The notes under the pieces were generated by a model. The model made no database searches. It had not been told where the DNA came from and worked only from the letters and a program-made list of their open reading frames with translations. Below are positions 26,186 through 34,808 of a stretch of DNA of 64,000 bases, piece by piece. The stretch's first letter is position 1; the number at the start of each line of letters is the position of its first letter. Source of the DNA: Thermogemmatispora onikobensis (GTDB lineage: Bacteria; Chloroflexota; Ktedonobacteria; Ktedonobacterales; Ktedonobacteraceae). Made by a program: the position numbers and the translations under genes. The stretch covers positions 101,209-165,208 of the forward strand of contig NZ_BDGT01000005.1 of assembly GCF_001748285.1 (NCBI RefSeq), given 5' to 3'.

Positions 26186-26199
26186 TTATCACTTGATAA
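26186..26199. promoter_or_regulatory. TetR operator 2, upstream of the exporter gene
   Basis: TTATCACTTGATAA, with half-sites identical to the copy before the repressor gene. It lies 20 bases before the exporter ATG, so bound repressor would block expression of the transporter. Confidence 0.7.
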
Positions 26200-26218
26200 G
26201 TAAAAGGAGGTCTCCACA

Positions 26219-27913
26219 ATGGAGTCCGATATGACCCTGGGGGGTCAGCCACAGCCTGAAGAGCGGCGGCAGGCATCGACAGCGCCCGCCGCGCCCGCTG
26301 AAGCGGCTCCGGCTGACCCAAACTATCGCTGGAAAGTCCTTTTCTCGGTCGTCTTTGGCACCTTCATGGTGATCCTGGATGCCACCGCCGTCAATGTAGC
26401 TCTGCCCACTCTCCAGCATGTCTTCAAGGCGCCCGTTGACCAGGTCGACGGCGTCCTTACTGCCTACGTGCTGGCCCTGGGCATCATCACGCCCCTGGCC
26501 GGCTACCTGGCCGAGCGCTTTGGCATCAAGCGCATGTACCTGATCTCGCTCTTCCTCTTCGTGCTGGGTTCGGTGCTCTGCGCCTTTGCTCCCTCGCTCC
26601 CCTGGCTGGTAGTCTTTCGGGCCCTGCAGGGATTGGGGGGCGGCATGCTTGGTCCTCTGGGCATCTCGCTACTCTTTGGGGCCTTTCCTGAAAAGCAGCG
26701 CGGTCTGGCCTTTGGCCTCTACGGCATCCCGCTGGTCGTCGCCCCGGCCAGCGGTCCCGTGCTCGGTGGCTACTTTGTGGAGTACCTCGACTGGCGCTAC
26801 ATCTTCTTCATCAATATCCCGGTCGGCCTGGCCGGCCTGCTGCTCGGCTTCTTCTGGCTGCGCGAGAGCCGGCGCGGCACCGCTGCCCGTCTCGACCTGC
26901 CTGGTATTCTGCTCTCGGTGATCAGCTTTGGCACTCTGCTCTACGCGATCCAGCGCGGCTCAAGCGAAGGCTGGACCTCGGCCCGTATCCTGACCTTGCT
27001 CTCCATCGGCCTGCTGACCTTCGCCGTCTTTGTGGTCGTTGAGCTATTCCGGCGTGATCCCCTGCTCGATCTGCGCCTCTTCACGCGCCGCACCTTTACG
27101 GTGGCCAGTGTCATCGGCTGGGTGAGCACGATCGCCCTCTTCGGCGCCGAGTTCCTGCTGCCAATCTACCTGCAGAGCCTGCGCGAGCGCACTCCCCTGC
27201 AGGCCGGCTTGCTGGTCCTGCCGCTGGCCATCAGCTCGGGGATCGTCACCCCCCTGGCCGGCGCGCTCTATAACCGCATCGGCCCGCGCTGGCTGATCTT
27301 TGTCGGCAGCCTGCTGCTGGCTGTCAATACCTGGGGCTTCGCCCATCTGACACTGGATGCCTCCTACACGAAGATCATGGCCCTGGCAGCGATTCGGGGC
27401 GTGGCCCTGGGGCTGACACTGCAGACCACGCTGACCGTGGCCCTGACCGGCCTGAAGCCGGCCCAGCTCCCACGCGCCAGCTCGCTGCTCAACGCCACAC
27501 GCAACGTCTTCCAATCCTTCGGCATCGCCATGCTGGGTACCATCGTGACCCATCAGCTCACGGCTTACCAGGAGGCCGCCCGCAACGACCTGCACAATGC
27601 TGCCACCGCCCTTGGTCAGCGCTTCCTGCAGCTCGTGCAGGTACTGCAGATGCGTGGCCTGCCAGCCGCTGCCGCCCAGAAGGCCGCCGCGGGGCAACTA
27701 CTCGGCCCGCTGGTACCGCAGCAGTTCATGCAAAGCATCAATGATGCCTATATCGTGACCTTCTGGCTGGCTCTGGCGGTTGCTGCCCTGGCCTTGACCC
27801 TGCCCGGACGGGCGCGCCTGGCGGCGGCGCGCGCCACCGCTGAGGAAGGTGCCGGTCCCACCTCGGCCTCGGCCCCTGCCGCAGCGCCGGCCAGCGGTGC
27901 CCAAGGAAGCTAG
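26219..27913 (+). CDS. MFS drug exporter, DHA2 (EmrB/QacA) family
   Basis: 564 residues with about 14 membrane segments, as in the DHA2 family. Motif D1-like FMVILDATAVNVALPTLQ lies at about residue 50, motif A LAERFGIKRMY at about 100, and motif C-like GPVLGGYFVEYLDWRYIFFINIPVG at about 180. It would export drugs or other hydrophobic compounds in exchange for protons. AAAGGAGG lies 8 bases before the ATG. The stop overlaps that of the convergent sortase gene. The C-terminal tail is Ala/Pro-rich. Confidence 0.88.
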   Translation: MESDMTLGGQPQPEERRQASTAPAAPAEAAPADPNYRWKVLFSVVFGTFMVILDATAVNVALPTLQHVFKAPVDQVDGVLTAYVLALGIITPLAGYLAERFGIKRMYLISLFLFVLGSVLCAFAPSLPWLVVFRALQGLGGGMLGPLGISLLFGAFPEKQRGLAFGLYGIPLVVAPASGPVLGGYFVEYLDWRYIFFINIPVGLAGLLLGFFWLRESRRGTAARLDLPGILLSVISFGTLLYAIQRGSSEGWTSARILTLLSIGLLTFAVFVVVELFRRDPLLDLRLFTRRTFTVASVIGWVSTIALFGAEFLLPIYLQSLRERTPLQAGLLVLPLAISSGIVTPLAGALYNRIGPRWLIFVGSLLLAVNTWGFAHLTLDASYTKIMALAAIRGVALGLTLQTTLTVALTGLKPAQLPRASSLLNATRNVFQSFGIAMLGTIVTHQLTAYQEAARNDLHNAATALGQRFLQLVQVLQMRGLPAAAAQKAAAGQLLGPLVPQQFMQSINDAYIVTFWLALAVAALALTLPGRARLAAARATAEEGAGPTSASAPAAAPASGAQGS

Positions 27914-28599
27914 CTTCCCTGGAGCACGCTGTAGACAACCAGACGTTCCGTCGTCTGATGCTCGCTGGGAATCCAGGTCCCGGCGCAGGTAATGAGATTC
28001 AGATAGTGCCCCGAGCGATCGGCAAAAATGTGAAAGAGCGGCGCCCGCTCGGGTGGGTAGGAGGCGACAGTCGTGACACGGAAATGCCAGCGCTGCCCCC
28101 GCTCGTCCACAACGGTGAGCGCCATACCGGGTCGCAGCAGGTGCAGGTTCCAGAAGACCGCCGGGTAGCCTCCGGGCCGGTCGAGATGTCCCGCTATCAC
28201 TGCGCTTCCTTGCTGCCCTGGCAAAGGCCCGAAGCGATACCAGCCCACATCATCCCAGGGATGCCGCTGGGGCGTGACCAGCGTCCCGTCGGCACCCAGG
28301 CCGACATGCTCGACGGGAGCCGCTACGCCAATGGCTGGAATGAGGAGCTGGGTCGGCGGCGCCGGATTGGGCACTGCTGCAGGAGCTGTCGCCGTCACCG
28401 TCACCGGAGCCGGGGGCTGGCGCTCCACGCCTGCGTTCCCATCCATTACTGGCGGACTGACCGCGCCGCAACCTGCCACCAGCAGCCCACTGCTGACCAG
28501 CAGGATTGGCAGCAGCAAGAGCAGCCAGCGGCGCACGCCGCCACTACCAAAACCTGGCTGGCCGCGGTCGTGACATGTAGGCTTTGCCATTCCTTCCAC
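27910..28599 (-). CDS. Class F-like sortase
   Basis: 229 residues from the GTG at 28599 (AAGGAG 8 bases upstream); an in-frame ATG at 28590 is an alternative. An N-terminal membrane segment ends in VAGCG, which could also be a lipobox. The sortase domain shows IPAIGVAAPVEHVG, the catalytic His in AGHLDRPGG, Cys in LNLITCAGTW (a TLxTC-like motif) and Arg in TTERLVVYS. It would join the protein upstream to the cell envelope. That substrate lies directly upstream on the same strand, so the pair is likely dedicated. Confidence 0.85.
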   Translation of the reverse strand: MEGMAKPTCHDRGQPGFGSGGVRRWLLLLLPILLVSSGLLVAGCGAVSPPVMDGNAGVERQPPAPVTVTATAPAAVPNPAPPTQLLIPAIGVAAPVEHVGLGADGTLVTPQRHPWDDVGWYRFGPLPGQQGSAVIAGHLDRPGGYPAVFWNLHLLRPGMALTVVDERGQRWHFRVTTVASYPPERAPLFHIFADRSGHYLNLITCAGTWIPSEHQTTERLVVYSVLQGS

Positions 28600-28760
28600 A
28601 GACCAGGCTCCTTCGTAGAGAAGAGGCGGGTGCAGCTCAGGAGGAATGCTCGCTGAGCCGCACCCGCTGTCGGAGGAGGGGAGAGAGTGCCGAAGCATCT
28701 TGAGCTTGAACGCGGGAGCTCGTCTTCCCATCCCGCGGCGAGCGCCCGGACGAACCTGCG

Positions 28761-29609
28761 CTACGCCGAGCGACGCCGCCGGGCCATGATCCCCCATGCG
28801 CCGGCCCCCAGCGCGCCCAGGGCCCCCAGCGCGATCAGACCAGACACCCAGGGAAGGACCGTGGTCGTGCTCGCCGATTGTGGCAGGGCATTGGGATCGC
28901 TACCCGTATTGGGCATGCCAGGCACACCGCTCACCGCGGCCACCACAAACTTCAATGCCGGGGTGCCCTTGTAAAGGCCCACGGCGAAAACGCTATAGAC
29001 CATGCCGCTCTGCAAGGTCGCCGAGACCGGTACGGTGGCATTGGCCTGAGTGGCCGTCACATTGAAGGTATAGGAGCCGGGCGGCACACTCAAATAGTCG
29101 CTGGCGTTCTTATAGGTCAGCCCACTAATGACCGTCTTGCCGCCAGTAACGATATCGACCGGGCCGGCATTGGGCGAGAGATGGTAGACCCGTACCTTGG
29201 CCATGCCACTGCTGAGCTGGTTGTTATCGACAAAAGCCTGCAGGCCCAGATTCGAAGCACTGTCGCCAATGGCGGCCACCGTGTAGGCCATATCGGCATC
29301 AACCGAGACGGTCTCGTTGATCACCGCCGCATCGATGCCTTTGCCTGCCGGAGCCACCTGGATGCGGTGCGGCCCCGCTGCCACGGAGACATAATCGGTG
29401 ACCGTACCAAAGGCGAAGTTGCTCAAGAGCTTGCCGCCATCGACAAAGACATCGACGTTGCCGGCTGCCGGCGAGGCATGAACGACCCGCACCAGGGCGT
29501 TGCCCTGAGCGGCGGCCTGCCTCCCAGGTAGTAGCCAGAGCACAAGCGCCAGCGCCAGCAAAAAGGCGGGGACCGCTTTCATACATGCCGATAGAGCATT
29601 GCGACGCAT
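28761..29609 (-). CDS. DUF4397 surface protein with LPxTG-like sorting signal
   Basis: 282 residues from the ATG at 29609 (AAGGAGG upstream). The signal peptide is about 1-36 (FLLALALVLWLLPGRQAAAQ). Two DUF4397 beta domains follow, at about 40-140 (VRVVHASPAAGNVDVFVDG) and about 140-235 (VRVYHLSPNAGPVDIV). The C-terminus is MPNTG, a hydrophobic stretch and an RRRR tail: a cell-wall sorting signal with Met in place of Leu. It is the probable substrate of the adjacent sortase. Confidence 0.85.
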   Translation of the reverse strand: MRRNALSACMKAVPAFLLALALVLWLLPGRQAAAQGNALVRVVHASPAAGNVDVFVDGGKLLSNFAFGTVTDYVSVAAGPHRIQVAPAGKGIDAAVINETVSVDADMAYTVAAIGDSASNLGLQAFVDNNQLSSGMAKVRVYHLSPNAGPVDIVTGGKTVISGLTYKNASDYLSVPPGSYTFNVTATQANATVPVSATLQSGMVYSVFAVGLYKGTPALKFVVAAVSGVPGMPNTGSDPNALPQSASTTTVLPWVSGLIALGALGALGAGAWGIMARRRRSA

Positions 29610-29997
29610 CAAGTATCCTCCTTGTTGAAGATAGGCTGATGGCGACTGGCACGCGCCCGACACAGGTGGCCTGGCGCGCACCAGTCGCGAGAGCCACCGC
29701 TCCTGTGTTCACATCATCCCAGTGAGGAGGAAGGATGACGAGACAACAGGACAAAATTGCGATCGTCCCTGATCCAGGAAGGCCGTGAACAGAGAGGTAC
29801 CCGGAATTCGAAGCTTCAATCCAGGAGACGTCAGGTCTCTCGCAAAATGGTACCAGTATCTAACATCGCCGCCTGATTACCTATTCGCCATCTTCTGCAC
29901 GTCCTGAGAATGGAACACCTGGATCAGAGAAGCCACCGAAGAGGAAGACAAACATGGGGCCGGGGGGCCGCCATGTGAGGAACGAGAGGTACACATT
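29610..29997. other. Divergent intergenic region with a leader hairpin
   Basis: About 390 bases between the sortase-substrate operon and the sigma-factor gene. It holds the stem-loop at 29642-29688 (separate entry) and a small GAGAC/GTCTC repeat at 29825-29839. No gene seen. Confidence 0.5.
29642..29688 (-). promoter_or_regulatory. Two-part stem-loop in the leader of the DUF4397-sortase operon
   Basis: GCGACTGG pairs with CCAGTCGC (8 bp); after a symmetric CA/CA internal loop, CGCGCC pairs with GGCGCG (6 bp); terminal loop of 15 bases. It ends 33 bases before the start codon, so it would sit in the 5' leader. Function unknown. Confidence 0.5.
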
Positions 29998-30768
29998 GTG
30001 TCACAGGAACCATCTGGAGTGGAGAGAGACAGCCGGTTGGGGTCGCCTGCTGGAGAGACGGGGGCGGAAGGAATAGAATCGCTGTCGCCAGCGGAGCGTC
30101 CGGGTCAAGCGGGTCAGGCGGAAGATGTCCCTGGCTCCTCGTGGGAGAGGGAGCTAGTGGCGCGCTGCCTCGCCGGCGATGAAGAGGCCTTTGCGCGCAT
30201 CGTTGATACCTATGGGGGGCTGCTCTTGCGCACAGCGTATTTGTTAGTCAAGGATGAGGAAGGAGCAAAGGATCTGGTCCAGGAGACCTTCTTTCTCGCC
30301 TGGAAGAACATGGCGACCTTGCGCGACCCGGCGCTTTTGCGCTCCTGGCTGCTCAAGATCCTGGTGAACCAGGCGATTAGCCTCAAGCGCCAGCTTGCGC
30401 GTCAAGCGGCGCTGTTGCGTGAGCGTCTCACGGGCGAAGAGCAGGAGCAGCTGCTACAGAAGGCGACACAGCGCGAGGGACGGATCGAGGACTGGCTGGA
30501 CGTGGTAGAGGCCTTGCAGCGCCTCCCTGTCAAACAACGCGCGGTGCTGGTTCTCTTCTATTACCATCGTCTAACCATGCCGGAGATCGCCGCCATGCTC
30601 GGGGTAGCCGAAAACACCCTGCGCAAGCGCCTGCAGCTGGCGCTCAAGAAGATGCGCCGCCTCTTGCAGATCAGATCTCAGGAGCGGCCAGCGGCAGAAG
30701 AAGAGGCCGCCGGTGCCGATGAGCCCCCGTCTCAGATCGCTTCAGGGAGGGAGGAACAGCATGAGTGA
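29998..30768 (+). CDS. ECF-type RNA polymerase sigma factor
   Basis: 256 residues from the GTG at 29998. A long acidic N-terminal extension (about 1-50) precedes the sigma-2 domain (RCLAGDEEAFARIVDTYGGLL through DLVQETFFLAWKNM, about 56-108) and the sigma-4 domain (LQRLPVKQRAVLVLFYYHRLTMPEIAAMLGVAENTLRKRLQLALKKMRRLL, about 175-225). The next gene overlaps by 8 bases and encodes a membrane protein with a cytoplasmic N-terminus, the arrangement of a sigma factor and its anti-sigma partner. Confidence 0.88.
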   Translation: MSQEPSGVERDSRLGSPAGETGAEGIESLSPAERPGQAGQAEDVPGSSWERELVARCLAGDEEAFARIVDTYGGLLLRTAYLLVKDEEGAKDLVQETFFLAWKNMATLRDPALLRSWLLKILVNQAISLKRQLARQAALLRERLTGEEQEQLLQKATQREGRIEDWLDVVEALQRLPVKQRAVLVLFYYHRLTMPEIAAMLGVAENTLRKRLQLALKKMRRLLQIRSQERPAAEEEAAGADEPPSQIASGREEQHE

Positions 30769-32125
30769 TGCGCCTCACGAGCCGCAGCCGAGCGAGGAGC
30801 TGCCGACGGACCAGTCTGCCCAGTCGGCAGAGCGCCGCGGGCGGCAGGGGGCCGAGGAGCGGGAGCGAGTCAATCATCGGACCCCTGGGGATGATGTTCT
30901 CCTGGGGGAGGTCATTCGGCGCGCCCTGCAGGAGCAGGCCGCCCATATTCACTTCTCTCCCGAGCTGCGTGCGCGCATCCTCAGTGGGCTACCCCCTCGT
31001 GCTCCTGAGCGCCGCGACCAGCGCACCCGCCGCCGCTCGCGCCTGGTTCTGGCCCTGGCGGCGACCTTGACACTACTGCTCTGCCTTGTGCTCGTACTGC
31101 TGCTGTTCTTGCCGCAGACACCACCAGCGCCGCCGCTGGCCAATGGGGTGCGTTACCAGGTAGTGCAGACCCTGGCGGCCCCACCAGCGCTAGCCCAGGG
31201 TGGGCGCCTGGTAGCCGTCGATCCCACGGGCCACCATCTGGTGATCCAGGATGGACGCGACCCCGGAGTAATGTATACCGCCAGCCTGAGCGATCCTGTA
31301 GGAAGTCAACTGCTGGCGATGCGTGAGGCTCACGACGCCGCCTGGTCGCCAGATGGCACGGCCCTGGTCACCGTGGTGACGCCGCCCGGGGCTGAGCAGC
31401 CGCTGCTGGCGCTTGTGCCCTATGGTCAGTATATGTACCCGCTGGGTGAGGCTGCTCTGGCCGCTACCTGGACCCCTGGCGCGGGCAGTACGACCATCAC
31501 CTATGTCACTGGGGCGAACGGGCAAACCCAGCTCTGGCAAACGACGCGCGGCGGGCATCCGACGCAGCTCCTGGCCACCATGAACCTGCGCCTGACCGTC
31601 CAGCACCTGGCCTGGTCCCCCGATGGGCGCTATCTGGCCTTGCTCGTCAGCAACGAAGGCTTGAATGGCCCAGGGCGCGCCATCTATCTGATGAACCACG
31701 CTAGTAGTCAGGTGACAGCGCTGGTGCCCATCGGCGACTTCACCATCACCAGCTTTGGCTGGTCGCCCGACAGCCAGCGCCTCACCTATGCACGGCGCGA
31801 CGCGGCAGGTCACACGCTGCTGACGACCCTGGCGATCCCCGACGGGCGTCCACTGCTCAGTCTCCCGCTGCAGGGAGAGCTAGATGGCTGGAGCTGGTCG
31901 CCCGATGGGCGCGCCCTGGTCTACAGCGACGACGGACGCCTCCACGTCCACATCTTCTCTGGTTCGCCTATTGTGCTGCCGCAGCCGGAGGCCGGCGCAC
32001 GCCAGCTCTTCCCGTTCTGGTTACGCGATGGGCGTCTGCTGCTTGTCCACATAGCGGCCAGCGGCCAGCGTGCACTGCAGCTGTTAGCGCCAGTGCCGAC
32101 TGCTGCCAGCTCTCCTGGCTCCTGA
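30761..32125 (+). CDS. Membrane-bound TolB/WD40-like propeller protein, probable anti-sigma partner
   Basis: 454 residues from the ATG at 30761, which has GGGAGGGAGG upstream and overlaps the sigma gene. Residues about 1-95 are charged and cytoplasmic; a membrane helix lies at about 100-123 (VLALAATLTLLLCLVLVLLL); residues about 140-450 form an extracellular beta-propeller with repeated WSPDGR blades (AWSPDGTAL, AWSPDGRYL, GWSPDSQRL, SWSPDGRAL). No classical zinc anti-sigma motif is visible, so the role is inferred from gene order and topology: extracellular sensing relayed to the sigma factor. Confidence 0.7.
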   Translation: MSDAPHEPQPSEELPTDQSAQSAERRGRQGAEERERVNHRTPGDDVLLGEVIRRALQEQAAHIHFSPELRARILSGLPPRAPERRDQRTRRRSRLVLALAATLTLLLCLVLVLLLFLPQTPPAPPLANGVRYQVVQTLAAPPALAQGGRLVAVDPTGHHLVIQDGRDPGVMYTASLSDPVGSQLLAMREAHDAAWSPDGTALVTVVTPPGAEQPLLALVPYGQYMYPLGEAALAATWTPGAGSTTITYVTGANGQTQLWQTTRGGHPTQLLATMNLRLTVQHLAWSPDGRYLALLVSNEGLNGPGRAIYLMNHASSQVTALVPIGDFTITSFGWSPDSQRLTYARRDAAGHTLLTTLAIPDGRPLLSLPLQGELDGWSWSPDGRALVYSDDGRLHVHIFSGSPIVLPQPEAGARQLFPFWLRDGRLLLVHIAASGQRALQLLAPVPTAASSPGS

Positions 32126-32188
32126 TGGGGCGGAACCTGCCTGGTGGGTCGGGCCGTTCACCCAGCGCTCTGCGTGTGGGCTCGCCCT

Positions 32189-32212
32189 GCGCGCTGGCAG
32201 GCTCCAGCGCGC
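32189..32212 (+). terminator. Terminator hairpin of the sigma/propeller operon
   Basis: Perfect 9-bp stem GCGCGCTGG/CCAGCGCGC with a 6-base loop, 64 bases after the stop. There is no T-tract. Confidence 0.45.
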
Positions 32213-32259
32213 GCGGCATCCCGAAGGGCCAAAGAGCTGTTACTAGAATGGGCCGGGCG

Positions 32260-32297
32260 GAGCGTCATATGGAAAGGATCAGGAGCGTATGACGCTC
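32260..32297. promoter_or_regulatory. 10-bp inverted repeat upstream of crtB (candidate operator)
   Basis: GAGCGTCATA and TATGACGCTC are perfect inverted repeats separated by 18 bases, about 240 bases before the phytoene synthase start. The spacing of the half-sites suits a dimeric regulator; it could also be an RNA hairpin. Confidence 0.4.
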
Positions 32298-32539
32298 GCT
32301 ATGCCCATGATGCTTGCCCGGCCTGTCGCCGTCGCGCTCTTCCCCAGGCGGATTTTGCCCTTTCCCTCGCCGCTGCCAGTCTGTCCCCTGCCTGACAGAC
32401 CTGGGAAGAAGCTCTCGGCTGCTCCGCCTCCTGTCGTCGGCTGAGCCAGGCATGGACTGGGGCCAGTTCTGGCCTGGCCTGGTCTGGCCTGGCCGAACAG
32501 GAGAAGGCCGGGCCGGCTGGAGAGGAGCAGATAGCCGCT

Positions 32540-33580
32540 ATGCGCGTGGTTAAACCGAGCTTTCAGAGAGAGGGGGCGTCTTCGGCTTCAGCTGGACCTC
32601 CAGAGCCAGAGGAGCTTGCTAGCACTTCCTCACTCTGTTCTGTACCCGCCGCTGCAGCGAGTGAAGCCCAAGAGGAGGCCCTGCTTGCGCACCACGGGAG
32701 AACCTTCCATTTCGCGGCACGCTTCCTGCCCGGGGAGCTACGTCCCTCGTTTGTGACTCTGTATGCCTTTTTCCGCACGCTCGACGATCTGGTCGACGAG
32801 CGTGGGCCGGAGGAGGAGCCGCGTGCCATCGCCGAAGAGTTGCGTGCCTGGCGGGCCTGGTTCCTGGCCGACCGCCAGGGAACGGCTCCGCGCGAGCCGC
32901 TCGGGAGCCGCCTGACGCAGGTGATAGAGCGCTACGGAGTACCTGGCACGCTCTTCCTGGATTTTCTAGAGGGGCTGCACTGGGATCTGTGGCCGCGCGA
33001 ATTCGCCAGCTTCTCCCGTTTGCGGGCCTATTGCTATCGTGTGGCCGGGACTGTTGGGCTGGCCCTGGCCCACGTGCTCGGCGCGACTTCCGAGGGAGCA
33101 CTGGCGGCGGCGGAGGGCCTCGGGATCGCCATGCAGCTGACCAATATCCTGCGCGATGTCGGGGGCGACCTGCGCAAAGGACGCCTCTATCTGCCTCTGG
33201 AGGACCTGACCCGCTTCGGTCTCTCCCGCTCTCATTTGCAGCAACTGCTCGATACTGGTCAGGGGCCAGATGCGGCCTTCCGAGATCTCATGCGCTACGA
33301 GGTGGCACGAACCCATCTCTGCTATGCCCAAAGCCTGCCCGGGGTCTGGCTCCTGCCGCCCGATCGCCGCCTGCCGATTCTCTTGGCCGGGCGTCTCTAC
33401 CGGCGCATCTTGCACGCCATTGAGCAGCACGACTACGATGTGCTGCGCGCACGCGCCCATACAACCCTGACGGAGAAGCTGCGCGAGGCCATGCTTGCTC
33501 TGACCCTCGATCGCCTCTGGCGCCGTGGTGAGCAGCTCGGGGCTTTCGGGTTGGAGGTGAGCCTTGAGGATGAGCCGTAA
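32540..33580 (+). CDS. crtB: Phytoene synthase
   Basis: 346 residues. Condenses two geranylgeranyl diphosphates to phytoene, the first committed step of carotenoid synthesis. Both Asp-rich motifs are present: TLDDLVDE (about residue 80) and NILRDVGGDLRKGRLYLP (about 203-220). RAYCYRVAGTVGL, typical of the squalene/phytoene synthase family, lies between. Residues 1-45 are an unconserved Ser/Ala/Glu-rich tail, so a downstream start is possible. First gene of a run of overlapping carotenoid genes. Confidence 0.9.
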   Translation: MRVVKPSFQREGASSASAGPPEPEELASTSSLCSVPAAAASEAQEEALLAHHGRTFHFAARFLPGELRPSFVTLYAFFRTLDDLVDERGPEEEPRAIAEELRAWRAWFLADRQGTAPREPLGSRLTQVIERYGVPGTLFLDFLEGLHWDLWPREFASFSRLRAYCYRVAGTVGLALAHVLGATSEGALAAAEGLGIAMQLTNILRDVGGDLRKGRLYLPLEDLTRFGLSRSHLQQLLDTGQGPDAAFRDLMRYEVARTHLCYAQSLPGVWLLPPDRRLPILLAGRLYRRILHAIEQHDYDVLRARAHTTLTEKLREAMLALTLDRLWRRGEQLGAFGLEVSLEDEP

Positions 33581-34808
33581 GCTACTATGGATGGGCTGGC
33601 TGGGCGCGCTCTCAGCAGGGCAGCTGGTGCTGGCCCTGCGCGTGATCCGCCGCTGGTTGCGCAGCACCGGCGGCCAGCGCCCGACGGCTCTCTCTTCGCC
33701 TCATGCTGATGCCGCCGCGCAGGCCAGCGTGGCGGTGCTGGTGCCTGTGCTCAACGAGCGCGAACGCCTGGCCCCCTGTCTGGAGGGCCTGCTCACCCAA
33801 GGGCCAGAGGTTGGGCTGATCCTGGTCATCGATGGCGGCTCCGAAGATGGGACGGACGAGCTGATCTCTGCCTATGCCCGGCGCGATCGCCGTCTGCGCC
33901 TGCTCTCCGCTGCCCCGATTCCTGACGGCTGGAATGGCAAGGTCTGGGGTCTGGAAGCCGGCTGGCGTGCACTTCCGCCTACCTTCCCCTGGGTGCTGAC
34001 CATTGATGCCGACGTGCGACCAGGGCCGGGCCTGGTGAGCGCACTGCTGGCCCGCGCCAGCCGCGACGGGCTGGCGGCCCTCAGCCTGGCCACGGAGCAG
34101 GAGCTGCCGCCGGCGCCGCTCTTGGGCCTGCTCCATCCCTCGCTACTGGCCACCCTCGTCTACCGCTACGGCCTGCCGGGCGTGGTGTATGAGGGGCCGG
34201 TCGATAGGCTGCGCGTCCAGGCTAATGGCCAATGCTTTCTGGTGCAGCGCGAGGCCCTGGCTGCCTGTGGGGGCTTTGCCCCCTTGCGTTACTCGCTCTG
34301 TGAGGACATCACCTTAGCGCGCCTGCTGGTGCAGGGCGGTCGACGCCTGGCCTTCGTCGAAGGGGGGAGCCTGGCTTCCGTCGAGATGTATCGCACGGCG
34401 CGCGAAGCCTGGCAGAACTGGACGCGCTCCTTGCCTCTGCATGATCATCTCAGTCCCGCCTGGCATACCTGCCTCGGCTGGCTGGAGGTCTTGCTGGTCC
34501 AGGCTCTGCCTCTCCCCCTGCTCTGCCTGCTCGCGGGCACGCTGGTCGCCGGGCGCAGGCGCTGGCGGCAGGCTTCGCTCTGGCTGCTCGTCGCCATGCT
34601 GGGCCTGAATACCGGGCTGCTGCTGCTCCGTCTCGGGGCCCTGGTGGGCATGCGTCGTGCTTATCGTCGTCCACCCTGGACTTACTGGCTCTCTCCGCTC
34701 TGCGACCTGGTCGTGACGCTGCAGCTGGGCCGCCAGGCCCTGCGGCGTCGTCATCGCTGGCGCGGACGCCTCGTCATCCGTGGAAACGCTCCTGGAGGTA
34801 TTGCATGA
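33570..34808 (+). CDS. Family 2 glycosyltransferase, carotenoid-type (CruC/CrtQ-like)
   Basis: 412 residues from the ATG at 33570 (GGAGGTGA upstream), overlapping the end of crtB. Residues about 50-280 form a GT-A domain: VLVPVLNERERL, VIDGGSEDGT, TIDADVRPGPG (the DxD metal site) and EDITLARLL. An N-terminal and several C-terminal hydrophobic segments anchor it in the membrane. In carotenoid clusters such enzymes add a sugar to a hydroxylated carotenoid end. The hydroxyl would come from the CruF domain encoded next (inference). Confidence 0.82.
   Translation: MSRKLLWMGWLGALSAGQLVLALRVIRRWLRSTGGQRPTALSSPHADAAAQASVAVLVPVLNERERLAPCLEGLLTQGPEVGLILVIDGGSEDGTDELISAYARRDRRLRLLSAAPIPDGWNGKVWGLEAGWRALPPTFPWVLTIDADVRPGPGLVSALLARASRDGLAALSLATEQELPPAPLLGLLHPSLLATLVYRYGLPGVVYEGPVDRLRVQANGQCFLVQREALAACGGFAPLRYSLCEDITLARLLVQGGRRLAFVEGGSLASVEMYRTAREAWQNWTRSLPLHDHLSPAWHTCLGWLEVLLVQALPLPLLCLLAGTLVAGRRRWRQASLWLLVAMLGLNTGLLLLRLGALVGMRRAYRRPPWTYWLSPLCDLVVTLQLGRQALRRRHRWRGRLVIRGNAPGGIA

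Larger units (their letters stand above)
32126..32539. other. Intergenic region before the carotenoid operon
   Basis: About 410 bases. It holds a terminator hairpin at 32189-32212 and a long inverted repeat at 32260-32297 (separate entries). No gene seen; the promoter for the carotenoid operon must lie here or downstream, but no good match was found. Confidence 0.5.
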
